A stretch of DNA of 11,199 nucleotides from Russula earlei (GCA_025769875.1 JAGFNK010001304.1:1-11199); one strand, 5' to 3'; shown: positions 1 through 7,450, counted from the stretch's first letter. Made by a program: numbers and translations. The notes: generated by a model from the letters alone, not told the origin.

Positions 1-378
1 GCAGTTCCTAGGATAGCGGTAACTTCTTGAGGTGTTCTGGCTGAGAAATCGACTTCTCGATTGTTTATAGTAAACCCAATGTCTTCTAGAACGGCTCCAC
101 TTGACTGGTCTGTCTAGGAAGAGGCCTGTGTAGTTATAGGGGTTGAAGTCTTGAACGTTTCCTGCTCCTGGGGCTGCCGCTTTAAGTTGTTCGGTGGTAA
201 CTTCGTCGTTATCGTCTTCGTATAACCAAGTGTCAGAAAGATTTCCGTGGTTGATAATAGGTGTGGCCTGCAAATTTTCCTCGGTAACATTGGATCTTGG
301 GGTGTCGTAACTGAGGTTTTCAAATAGGAGTGGGATTAGAATTTCTTCTTCGTCAGTGATGTCCCTCCTAGTGCTCAT
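1..378 (-). CDS. Unrecognised partial ORF (open at left edge)
   Basis: Reading the minus strand from an ATG at 378 gives 126 codons without a stop, running off the window, so this is the N-terminal part of a longer protein. An in-frame TAA lies 15 bases upstream of the ATG, which supports this start. The protein begins MSTRRDITDEEE, has an acidic patch near residues 59-64 (YEDDNDE), then an aromatic/basic stretch around residues 84-106 with NPYNYTGLFLDRP followed by a tryptophan- and arginine-rich segment (KWSRSRRHWVYY). The composition looks like real coding sequence. I recognise no domain. It starts 67 bases after the stop of the next ORF on the same strand. It could be a gag-like or accessory protein of a retroelement, given the LTR-like sequence further upstream, but that is inference only. 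Confidence 0.5.
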   Translation of the reverse strand, partial: MSTRRDITDEEEILIPLLFENLSYDTPRSNVTEENLQATPIINHGNLSDTWLYEDDNDEVTTEQLKAAAPGAGNVQDFNPYNYTGLFLDRPVKWSRSRRHWVYYKQSRSRFLSQNTSRSYRYPRNC

Positions 379-444
379 AGATCTAGACGACTGTTATAGT
401 CCAATGACCGTTGTTCCAAGGATATGCAATGGTGTAGGCTGGTT

Positions 445-1005
445 TTAGGTCGAATAGTATCGGGTCTTCCTTGGTGTTTTCTTAATTGGATTCCGGGAAT
501 ATTCTTCAGTGATGCTGCTTTGTGTTAGAACCACTCGGGTCTTCCACAGATATCCTTCAAATTCTGCTGGGGAGATGGCAAAGTCACTTATTTCCTTGGT
601 GGGGTGTTTGTAAACTATAAAGTGCATCAGTTGTTGGTGCCAAGCTTGGGTGCAATAGTTCTTGAATTCAATTAACTCTCTCCTTGAACGCGTAGGTAGG
701 TTTAATGCTAAGAAGGATTGTTCTGGTAGATAACAGTGTAAATCAGTATTCCTAAGATCTGTACTATCAGGGGATTCAACAAGGGGTGATGCAAAGGGTT
801 GGGTAGGTATAACAGGGGTAGGAATACGGTTGGTAAACAAGGGTACGTAGGCGTCAGGAGGGGTAGGAGGTAATGGTCTTTTGACAAGGAATCCTCTTGC
901 GTTGGGGATTGTTTCTCTCTCAGGGGGTCGTTGGGACGATGCGCGTCTTCTGTGTCGAGGGGCCAGATTTATCGAATGGGGAGGTGGTAATCGCCTGGCG
1001 TCCAC
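445..1005 (-). CDS. Unrecognised ORF, no ATG start, possible broken fragment
   Basis: A 186-codon open frame whose first possible start is GTG, not ATG. The frame continues a few codons upstream to an in-frame TGA at about 1018, and reading past that stop gives further plausible sequence, so the N-terminus is probably missing or broken. The first third is proline- and arginine-rich (residues 1-60), consistent with a disordered tail. The second half is helical and aromatic, with a segment rich in R, E, Y, W, Q and H around residues 110-135. The end is basic (KKTPRKTR). I recognise no family. It lies 94 bases downstream of the 1100-1885 frame and 66 bases upstream of the edge ORF, all on one strand. 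It may be a fragment of a larger gene or an exon; a free-standing protein is less likely. Confidence 0.35.
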   Translation of the reverse strand: MDARRLPPPHSINLAPRHRRRASSQRPPERETIPNARGFLVKRPLPPTPPDAYVPLFTNRIPTPVIPTQPFASPLVESPDSTDLRNTDLHCYLPEQSFLALNLPTRSRRELIEFKNYCTQAWHQQLMHFIVYKHPTKEISDFAISPAEFEGYLWKTRVVLTQSSITEEYSRNPIKKTPRKTRYYST

Positions 1006-1099
1006 AAGGTAATTCCGTCAGAGTAGGAGGTGTGTCTGGTCGAAAGTTGCACGTGCAATACTCTGTTGTGCAGTTACACCTTGCTGTCCATGGATTGAC

Positions 1100-1885
1100 T
1101 CAGTATTTCTGTGCTGGCAGACCAACGTTCTTGACTAGTCGGGACAGTGGTCTGAATTGGGTGTGAGGGGTCGAGGGGCAAGACTTGAGGCTTCTAGGAT
1201 GGCTGGGACAGAATAGTACGCAGGGGGACCAGTATATAAGGCGTCTGGGCTGGTAATTGCCCAAGGTTGATTGTAGTCCTGCGTCGTATAGCCAAGAGTT
1301 AGTTTCCCAATCAAAGGTGTTGTGTATTCCTGGTACAACTGCAAGTTGGACGTAAGATTGATTTTCCCTTTGTATTCTGTTAAGACGTAGGTGATAGAAC
1401 TGGACAGTGAGATGGTAGTAGCTGATGTATGTCCAAGCTAAGTAGAACAAGCAGTATCCTGTTCTCAAGGAGTGGATAATGATGTGGTGACGTGGTTGAA
1501 TGATTCTCGTCCAGAGGTTTAATTCACTGGTGCATAAGGATTGGTAGTCAACTGGTTGTCCTTGGATGTTCTTCGCTTGAGCAAGGTGCCAATATAATAG
1601 TTGTTGTCGTGCTGGTGGTAGAAGTTGACTAATGGTTTCAAGGTATAGTGCATGTTCGTCGTGGCTTAAGAGTTGTCCAAAAGGTAAGACTCCAAGGAAC
1701 TCTTTAACAATAAGATGGGGGAAATCCTCGTGAGATGGTTCTACTTCTGGTACGTCGTGTAAGTTGGTTAAAGTGGTGACAGGGAATGCGACGGAGGTCC
1801 AAGTTCGATAATGATTTAGGTTTAAGACGTGTCGAGTGATAGCGTCTTCTTCTTCATCTTCTTCTAAGGCGTATTCTCGTGGCAC
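1100..1885 (-). CDS. Unrecognised ORF without any methionine codon
   Basis: A 261-codon open frame on the minus strand that begins at GTG and contains no internal ATG. The frame stays open for 14 more codons upstream to a TAA just inside the AATAAA pair at 1910-1926. It starts with an acidic run (EEDEEED, residues 8-14). A leucine-rich segment follows at residues 56-92, then an aromatic, hydrophobic stretch at residues 140-167 (CLFYLAWTYISYYH) that could be a buried helix or a single membrane span. The last 50 residues are P/S/C-rich and overlap an alternative frame (1135-1344), so the true end is uncertain. No family is recognised. The absence of Met points to an exon or a segment cut from a larger frame. 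Confidence 0.35.
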   Translation of the reverse strand: MPREYALEEDEEEDAITRHVLNLNHYRTWTSVAFPVTTLTNLHDVPEVEPSHEDFPHLIVKEFLGVLPFGQLLSHDEHALYLETISQLLPPARQQLLYWHLAQAKNIQGQPVDYQSLCTSELNLWTRIIQPRHHIIIHSLRTGYCLFYLAWTYISYYHLTVQFYHLRLNRIQRENQSYVQLAVVPGIHNTFDWETNSWLYDAGLQSTLGNYQPRRLIYWSPCVLFCPSHPRSLKSCPSTPHTQFRPLSRLVKNVGLPAQKY

Positions 1886-1909
1886 TTTAGTTAAAACAAG
1901 AAAAGGATC

Positions 1910-1926
1910 TTTATTCGATCTTTATT
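1910..1926 (-). terminator. Tandem AATAAA poly(A) signals
   Basis: Two AATAAA hexamers on the minus strand (plus-strand tttatt at 1910-1915 and 1921-1926) lie inside an 11-base tandem duplication (gaataaagatc, nearly repeated). They come just after the stop at 1955 and before the next frame on the same strand. This fits the 3' end of the upstream ORF, but a poly(A) signal has to be tested by transcript ends. Confidence 0.4.
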
Positions 1927-1954
1927 GAAGCGTTACAAGGGTGGTTCTTACTTT

Positions 1955-2152
1955 TTAAGAACCGTGCGCAAGATCTATGGTTTCGAGATGGTACCTCTCG
2001 ATTATTTTGAGAGGGTTAGGAGGGATACGAGGCGTGAAACAGAAGCGAAGTAACTGGGGGTTGAAACGGATGGTGTCGACGGTATAAGTCGAGCAGTGAC
2101 GCAAGGAGACACGGTTACTGTTCTCTTCAAAGTGTAAGTAACCGTACTGCAA
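1955..2152 (-). pseudogene. Frame-shifted C-terminal continuation of the 2127-3254 ORF
   Basis: A 65-codon open frame that overlaps the last 26 bases of the upstream ORF and starts only with TTG. The upstream frame ends in FAVRLLTL, while this frame runs YGYLHFEENSNRV and stays open to a stop at 1955. A single-base change near 2140-2150 would join the two into one reading frame of about 435 codons. The composition (aromatic, basic, no low complexity) matches the structured second half of the upstream frame, not its P/S-rich first half. Two AATAAA signals follow 30-45 bases beyond its stop, which is where a transcript end would be expected. A sequencing error, a programmed shift or a decaying gene would all explain it. 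Confidence 0.4.
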
Positions 2153-3254
2153 AAGCTAGGCGTCCGTCCAGGAAATCGTGTACAATAGATAAGCAGAAGG
2201 ACCCTTCATAAGCAGGACGGTAAATGGCAGGTAAGGTAATGAGCTTCCTAAACAATGACGTATTAAAAATGTAAGCAATACGTCCAAGGGGAAAGTCAGC
2301 GTCTGGGGCATATATCCCGACGTTGGAACAGATGCCGAAGGGGGTTAAGTTGTACTGGGTGGCAAGGGCAGAGTTGGAAGGTTCCATAGCAAAAGTGTGG
2401 ACGATGCGTGCACGAAAGGCGGTTGTGTAGGTGTCTGTGAAGGCGCGACGACTTAACTGGTCTGAAGTAGGGATGCGTCCCAGGTAGTCTTGGTGATTTA
2501 AGTCGTGGAGGGGACGCCACTGCTCCTGGCGACGATTGGTGGTAGGGAGGACGAAGTACTGGTGTGGATGGAAGCGAAATGCTGTGCAAGGGGGACGGTC
2601 AAGGAAACCTTCAGGCAAGGGAGGTTGGTCCGCTTGCTGTTGCTCGTTCTGCGCAGGAGGGGGAGTGCCAACAGGGACAAAGTCGCCTGGGATAGGCTGG
2701 GGAATGCTGGGAGATGATGGTGGGGCTGTTGGGGAGTACAAGAGGCTGAGGGGCGAGGATGTGTCGACCGGGTCAATGTCTTCAGTGAGGATGCGAAGGG
2801 CAGTGCGTGGGGTAGGTTGCAGAGGAGAAGGGAGGCTGCAAAGAGGTGTTAACCAAAGTGGGGGAGTTAGGAGTGGACACTTGAGCATTGGCTGGTCAAT
2901 ACAGGGATGATGAGAGACTGTCCAGATGTCAAGACACGTACTGCTGATCACTAAGGACTCAGGAGCAGGTGGGCAAGGGTCGGAACAGATGATACGCAGC
3001 GAAGGCGGCGTTGAACAGGAGGACGAGCCAAACGACGAGGAGGTACCAGATGGGGACTGGTAAGTGTTGACAAGAGGCAGAAGAGGCGAAAGATTGGAGG
3101 CCAGTGCAGCGAGGGGGAGGGCTTTAGGACAAGCGGTCGTTGATGAAGAGTACCTTGGAGGTGAGGTAAAGTCTTTTAAACTGAGCGGTCTCGCATGGGA
3201 GTCCAGGAGTATTGCTATGAGAGTCTCACCAAGGAAGTCTGACGAACTTGCCAT
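2127..3254 (-). CDS. Unrecognised P/S-rich ORF, first of a minus-strand row
   Basis: A 375-codon frame starting with ATG at 3254. Residues 1-200 are low-complexity, rich in P, S, T and L, with little sign of a fold. Residues about 205-375 look like a structured domain: a PLPEGFLDRPPC segment, an aromatic stretch FRFHPHQYFVLP, several W, Y and R positions, then a hydrophobic end (GRIAYIFNTSLFRKLITLP). The stop at 2127 is probably a frameshift artefact or mutation, because a second frame continues from the same point (1955-2152). Upstream lie CRE-like motifs and an LTR-like repeat in the same orientation, so this could be the first ORF of a retroelement. Two bases of GTAAGT-type donor sequence lie about 25 bases upstream of the ATG, so an upstream exon is possible. 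The plus-strand frames opposite it are probably shadows. Function unknown. Confidence 0.4.
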   Translation of the reverse strand: MASSSDFLGETLIAILLDSHARPLSLKDFTSPPRYSSSTTACPKALPLAALASNLSPLLPLVNTYQSPSGTSSSFGSSSCSTPPSLRIICSDPCPPAPESLVISSTCLDIWTVSHHPCIDQPMLKCPLLTPPLWLTPLCSLPSPLQPTPRTALRILTEDIDPVDTSSPLSLLYSPTAPPSSPSIPQPIPGDFVPVGTPPPAQNEQQQADQPPLPEGFLDRPPCTAFRFHPHQYFVLPTTNRRQEQWRPLHDLNHQDYLGRIPTSDQLSRRAFTDTYTTAFRARIVHTFAMEPSNSALATQYNLTPFGICSNVGIYAPDADFPLGRIAYIFNTSLFRKLITLPAIYRPAYEGSFCLSIVHDFLDGRLAFAVRLLTL

Positions 3255-3410
3255 TGCTTCATTGGGGCTTATACTTACAGTTGTACAGGTCGATTACAAA
3301 GAACTGGGACTATTCTAGACTCCTTGGTACATCCAATAGGACAAAGAGGTAAACTCAATTGTGTTCAAAAGCTTCAGGCTTATGAGCGCATTACGATTCA
3401 TGTGGAGCGA

Positions 3411-3520
3411 TGACATCATTATGACGTCTGTCACTCTGTGGAGGCTTAGTGAGGCATATGAGGTCATTTGTGGAGAGAGCCTCATTCAGCTAGATGTCCA
3501 TTGGAGCCTTGATGACGTCA
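3411..3520. promoter_or_regulatory. Cluster of CRE/ATF-like sites
   Basis: Four sites of the TGACGTCA type lie upstream of the minus-strand ORF at 3254: TGACATCA at 3411-3418, TGACGTCT at 3422-3429, TGAGGTCA at 3459-3466 and a perfect palindromic TGACGTCA at 3513-3520. In fungi, bZIP factors of the ATF/CREB group, linked to stress responses, bind TGACGTCA. They sit 157-266 bases before the ATG, a normal promoter distance, and between that ATG and the 201-bp LTR-like repeat. If the LTR is longer than 201 bp they would belong to its promoter part. Motif recurrence is seen; binding is inferred. Confidence 0.35.
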
Positions 3521-3584
3521 GATGAATTTACTGCAACAATTTTCTAAGAGTTTGGCCGATGTTTCGGGTACTGGTGGCTGGGTG

Positions 3585-3785
3585 GCCATGTGGCTGCCAC
3601 GCGATGATTACCCGATTAGGAAATGGGTGCCTAGTCGTGTTATAGTGCCTTTGCAATAGCGATATCTTGTACCACAGGAGGGATAGCCCAGAAAACGGAA
3701 GGGAGTCGGCAATGCAAAGTGAGAGAGGTCTCTCTTGAGTGAAATAGGGCAATCTTCGGCCAGGACCTGGCCTTGGTTCGTAACA
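3585..3785 (-). repeat. 201-bp LTR-like repeat, copy 1
   Basis: Read on the minus strand, this begins TGTTACGAACCAAGG and ends near GGCAGCCACATGGC. A second copy lies in inverted orientation at 5972-6172. By hand alignment the two are the same length, without gaps, and differ at about 13 positions (about 93% identical). The homology starts exactly at TGTTA, the typical first bases of fungal LTRs, and the sequence inside includes a run of short pyrimidine tracts. No matching target-site duplication is visible: the 5 bases before it on the minus strand are accat and those after are tggcc. It could be part of a longer LTR whose rest is not shared with copy 2. It points into the minus-strand ORF row. 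Confidence 0.6.
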
Positions 3786-4718
3786 ATGGTCTTGTGCTGG
3801 CCGACTGGGCTGCCTGTAACATGGCATTGAGAGAGTACCCAGATCCTTGGAGGCCTCTGAGTCAGCGTACTGTTGGTGATGTGATCACTCAGCTGGAATC
3901 AAACTCTGCCCTCTGCCCTGACAGTGGTGTGATGCAGGCGTGATGCAGGCGTGACCCTCAGGCCAAAACATTAATTGAGAACCACTCAATGGACTGCAAT
4001 TTTTCTAGAATGACATTAATGGTACTCAATAGTATAACTACAAAGTTTTGAATAGAGTTGTTTGAGCAGATACAGGGAAAAATGAAATCGCCGAGATGGT
4101 AGTGAACTGCCAAGTTCCCAGTGGTGTACAGTAATGCAATCCAGGTTGTGACGCAACCATGTGATATTCAAACAGAGACAAACAATCTGTAATGGTTGTT
4201 ACCATTTTAGGAAAGTCAGTGTGGGGCAGATTAAGGGGACTTTGGCAACATGGTTGACAGTTGTTTTTTTTTTTACCACAGGAGAACACCGGGCACTGGA
4301 GACTTAGGCTAATTGTTGAAGACCTGTTGTGGACGTGTAGCGAGGTGGCATGTGTACGGACAAAGCCAGACCATACATGTAAATTATTGCTGTTTTCAGT
4401 GCACTTGGAGCTTGAATTCCACCCAAATTGGTGCAGAAAACCCCCTCAAACATGCAGGATGAATATCTCCCTCAAAACAGCTTCAATTCATATGAAGCTT
4501 AGTGTCCCTGAATTGCCTGAATGAGGGCTAGGCAGCCCCATTGTTTTCATAAGATTTGAGTGAGAATTGGTAGAGCTGGTCTCAAGCCACTTCCACATGT
4601 GTATTAGATGAATTACAACTCAAAATCATGGTCTATATCTATTATTTTTCCCTCATGTTGTACCCATGGGCTGTCTTGAGGCAGCCCCATAGTGTTTTTG
4701 ACTCAAGCATTGTGGTGT
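3786..4718. other. Non-coding interval, no gene seen
   Basis: About 930 bases with no convincing reading frame on either strand; the short open frames lack coding character. Small structures are present: a tandem copy of gtgatgcaggc at 3929-3950, an 11-base T run at 4264-4274, a hairpin formed by agcttca (4479-4485) and tgaagct (4493-4499), and two copies of the short phrase ggcagccccat at about 4531 and 4682. The look is that of old transposon or intergenic DNA. Confidence 0.55.
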
Positions 4719-5335
4719 GCAGAAATGCAAGAATGTGTTTGTTCATTTGACTGCACTCAGGTTCAGACAGATGATAAGGGAACAACAGGGCAACTTTATT
4801 CAAGATGGTAGCATATACAGGTGGGAACTAAGGCTAAGGGACAGGAAAAGCACAAATGACAGGCATATGAGAAGAAATCTAGACATGAGAAGGGGACCAA
4901 AGCTGGACAATGCAAGGTATCAAGTCATGGTCTCCAGCGGCTGTGGTAGTGGCGTGTGTGACGACTCACTGTTGAACAATCCAGTTCAAGAGCGAGGGAG
5001 GGGTTCAAAGATGAGTTGATAGACATCCAAGACAGTGTGAGCAAGAAGTAGGGTCCAAAGCAGTGACAAGTACCAAAGGGGTACAGTTACTGGTAGTATT
5101 GAGAAGTTACGCAGGGAAGAGGCCAGGATGATCACAAGGGGATGGTCCTTAAAGGAGTATCCCAGGGAAGGAGAGTGCTGTAAACAAATGGACAGTCTGA
5201 AGACTGTCCGCTACTTTATTGAGCACTTATATACTACAAGAGAACTGCTAAATAGGGAACAAGTCATAACCTTGTTATCAAGCACAATTGCTGGATTGAG
5301 TAAGAAGTCGGAGTATGCTTACTGAGCATGCTCAG
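4719..5335 (-). repeat. Minus-strand LTR-like segment with TATA and AATAAA
   Basis: Read on the minus strand, this stretch has the order of an LTR promoter region: a TATATAAG box (plus positions 5226-5233) followed by a long pyrimidine-rich leader and an AATAAA at 4800-4795. Another AATAAA lies just after the TATA box (5220-5215), too close to be used with it. A hairpin with an 8-base stem sits at 5190-5209. The right limit is the palindrome at 5321-5336; the left limit, near a CTGCACA phrase at about 4719, is a guess. No second copy is present in the window, so the LTR call rests on composition and motif order only. Confidence 0.3.
5190..5209. repeat. Short perfect stem-loop
   Basis: The 8-base arm ggacagtc at 5190-5197 pairs with gactgtcc at 5202-5209 around the four-base loop tgaa. 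It sits next to the minus-strand TATA box. A hairpin in the leader of an LTR transcript is possible, but nothing else supports a function. Confidence 0.45.
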
Positions 5336-5336
5336 T
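5321..5336. repeat. Perfect 16-bp palindrome
   Basis: The sequence actgagcatgctcagt is its own reverse complement. It marks the meeting point of the minus-strand LTR-like segment on its left and the plus-strand one on its right, whose TGTTACACC start uses the last base of the palindrome. It may be the scar of a head-to-head insertion or a binding site for a dimeric protein. Confidence 0.6.
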
Positions 5337-5960
5337 GTTACACCATTTTCCTATTATGTTTACTCCTTACCTTTTTGCTATGGACTGCTTGCGTTTGTAC
5401 ATCCCTTTACTTACGGTCTTGTGATCTCTTACGTCTTGTGATCCCATCTGTGTTATCATGTGATCCATACACATCCAGGTAACACTGGATTGCTGTTACT
5501 TTCCCTTTGTTTGGTTCCCTTTCCATTTATATTCACTTCTTAATTAGTTTTGACTGTGCAATGCTGCGCACTTACTGTGCAGCACAGTTACTTGGTTATG
5601 ACTCATTCATGGCCTCATTTCTATGACTCCTACTTATTATGACTCCTACTATACTAGTAGCACAGTCAAGGTGCAGCTATTGCTGCGCTTCTCCTGTATA
5701 TATAAGCTCAGTACTTTGTGACCAAAGCCCTAAGCTTGGTCTCTTGTAGAATCCAACCTACTCTTGTCCAACATATTCGCCTGCAACCCACTTCACTCCT
5801 AATTCTCAAACCACATCCACATCTCCATCTCACCAACTCTTCACACACACCAATTACCATCTACTCTACCTATCCCTTCCTTCCCTAAGAGTCTCTCTTC
5901 ACTCCACTGAGAAGAGCTCTCCTCCTTTAAGACCTACCTTCCTCTACTCTCTCTGCATTG
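5336..5960 (+). repeat. Plus-strand LTR-like segment
   Basis: It begins TGTTACACC, has a strong TATA box (tatatataag, 5697-5706) and is then followed by a C/T-rich, G-poor leader of roughly 220 bases (5740-5960), as in the R/U5 part of LTRs or fungal 5' leaders. The bases before it are ctcag (5331-5335) and those after are ctcaa (5961-5965), a near-match for a 5-base target duplication, but the segment would then end in TG, not CA. No open frame follows. Solo LTR or truncated end is the best guess. Confidence 0.35.
5697..5706 (+). promoter_or_regulatory. TATA box
   Basis: tatatataag is followed by gctcagtac and by a pyrimidine-rich stretch, so transcription would begin about 30 bases downstream, near 5735. 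The minus-strand TATA box at 5226-5233 has a similar following context (gtgctcaata). It fits the core promoter of the LTR-like segment rather than of a nearby gene. Confidence 0.45.
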
Positions 5961-5971
5961 CTCAAGGTCTC

Positions 5972-6172
5972 TGTTATGAACCAAGGCCAGGTCCTGGCCG
6001 TAGATTGTCCTCTTTCACTCAAGAGAGACCCCTCTCACTTTGCATTACCAACTCCCTTCCATTTTCTGGGCTATCCCTCCTGCGGTACAAGATATCGCTA
6101 TTGCAAAGGCACTATAACACGACCAGGCACCCGTTTCCTAATCGGGTAGTCATCGCATGGCAGCCACATGGC
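5972..6172 (+). repeat. 201-bp LTR-like repeat, copy 2 (inverted to copy 1)
   Basis: It begins TGTTATGAACCAAGG and matches the reverse complement of 3585-3785 over its full length with no gaps. Of about 13 differences, 11 are transitions and at least 5 of those are CpG to TpG or CpA changes. To its left the preceding bases are gtctc; to its right the sequence turns into a hairpin-rich block, with no homology to the flank of copy 1. The pair spans 2.6 kb. Confidence 0.6.
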
Positions 6173-6184
6173 TAGTGCTGTCAC

Positions 6185-6258
6185 GGCTTGGCTCAGCTCG
6201 GCTTGGTTCGGCTCAGCAACAGCTTGGCCAGATTGAGTGAGCCGGACCGAGCCAAGCC
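6185..6258. repeat. Nested inverted repeat rich in GGCTTGG/GAGCC phrases
   Basis: The arm ggcttggctc at 6185-6194 pairs with gagccaagcc at 6249-6258, and an inner arm at 6205-6215 pairs with 6238-6248 with one mismatch. The phrase ggctc and its relatives recur throughout 6180-6290. The result is a long hairpin with a bulge. It lies directly after the second LTR-like repeat. It could be a repeat end or a simple-sequence expansion; the family is unknown. Confidence 0.5.
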
Positions 6259-6281
6259 ACAGCTTGCAGCTTGAGCCGATT

Positions 6282-6439
6282 TGAGCCGTCCCATTTGGGA
6301 CATGTCTACTTTTGGATCTACTTTCCATTTTGAGAACACTTGACACTCTTGTTGCCACTTGCCAGTCGAGAGTACCGCCATTTCTGAGCCATCCCATTTG
6401 GGCCATTTCTACTTTTGGATCTACTTTCCATTTTGAGAA
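6282..6439. repeat. Duplicated 55-bp unit, 103 bp apart
   Basis: The sequence at 6282-6336 recurs at 6385-6439 with three mismatches. Both begin tgagcc, contain catttggg, then a common core of ctacttttggatctactt and end in tttgagaa. The offset is 103 bases, so this may be a tandem pair whose second unit is only partly kept. The shared core is more conserved than the surrounding sequence. Confidence 0.65.
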
Positions 6440-6522
6440 TGCTCTTGTAGACGCGACATTGGCTCTGCTTGCCTTACTTACACCCTCGCATCGGAATGGC
6501 ACCACGTCCTTAGTATCGCCAG

Positions 6523-7450
6523 ATGTTCAACAACCTCAAGAGTGGTGTCAATCAGAAGCCCCTACGTCCCCTAACTCTGAGTGAGTCTCGTGACAAGCCT
6601 AAAGAGGAGTTTTCTTGTTACTTAGGGCACTTCACGGCTGGGCAACCGGACGATGCCAAGCACCCATATTGGAATTCCTCGCCTGCTCTTGACAACCTCA
6701 CGTGGACGACGGGTCCCGCTGAGCTGAAGAAGGGGAATGCACTGCCCTCGCCGTGCGGAACTTTCTGGACCTATGATCCCTTGACAGCGTGACATTAACT
6801 GTTCAATGCTGCTTGTCCGCCCCTCTCCCAAATTCTCGGAGCTGTTTTCCACCGTGCATCACTCTTTGTCAGCATCACATCATCTCCCCCTCACCTTGGA
6901 GCATCTCATCCAATAGACCTCAAATGCGTGATTACCACCATGGTTTCCTACCCGCCCTCATCACACCAGTCCTACTATTGGGCTTTATGCCGTCACCTAA
7001 ACCCAGAGGTACTGCCTTGACCCATCACTCCCACTCTATAAGGCCACTCATGGTTCTATCTCAGCCGCAGTCCCCGTCAAGCGTCATGCAGAGACTCCCG
7101 CTGAGCAACGCTCACCTGGCCCAAATATTGTAAAACCTGCCTCACAGATCGCATCCCTGGCCTTGGCCACTGCAAAAAAACCAATCCCGCAATCTAGTCC
7201 CTTGGTCCCTCCAGCCCCCCCGCCCTGCTCCACCATCTTCTGCCTTAGCCTCCCCGGCGCCTGAAGCCTCTCCGCTGAAACCTCCTTCCCACGAACCACC
7301 AGAATCGGGTGTCATTGATCTCACTCAACCCACACCAGAACTTGCGCCCGCATCGGTACAGAATCGTCCCCTTCCCTCTAAACCAAACCCGCCACAGCAG
7401 GGGCCCTCACCGCCCAATCTGGCACGACCACCATAGCCTACTCAGCCTCC
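6523..7450 (+). pseudogene. Relic of a proline-rich coding region
   Basis: Coding character is visible but broken. An ATG at 6523 opens a 90-codon frame to 6792 containing KEEFSCYLGHF and AELKKGN. A second stretch is open from 7001 in another frame and carries KATHGS and PVKRHAETPAEQRSP, then a change of frame at a run of seven C (7215-7221), then a P/S/A-rich part with GVIDLTQPTPELAP around 7310-7350, a TAG at 7434-7436 and PTQPPL just before the Nup188 relic. The C-run shift and the TAG (one C-to-T from CAG) are the clearest breaks. Between 6793 and 7000 I cannot follow a frame. No domain is recognised. The P/Q-rich relic at 10127-10661 may be its other half. Confidence that it was coding is moderate; identity is unknown. 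Confidence 0.4.

Noticed and set aside
2505..2910. Plus-strand frames opposite the P/S-rich ORF
   Set aside because: Glycine/arginine-rich translation of the complement of proline/serine codons; typical shadow frames.
3929..3950. Tandem copy of an 11-base unit
   Set aside because: A single short duplication; no array structure, so neither CRISPR nor a satellite.
4264..4281. T run followed by ACCACAG resembling a 3' splice site
   Set aside because: No coding sequence on either side and no matching donor; more likely a homopolymer, possibly an old poly(A) tail of a minus-strand insertion.
4717..5019. Plus-strand 100-codon frame
   Set aside because: It lies antisense within an LTR-like pyrimidine-rich leader, is rich in R, G and M, and shows no coding character or partner.
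3585..6172. Target-site duplications around the 201-bp repeats
   Set aside because: The bases next to the two copies (accat/tggcc and gtctc/tggct) do not match, so I cannot define the insertion sites.
6098..6505. Minus-strand frame of 135 codons
   Set aside because: It runs across the LTR-like repeat, the hairpin and the 55-bp duplicated unit, and its apparent internal protein repeat is only that DNA repeat translated.
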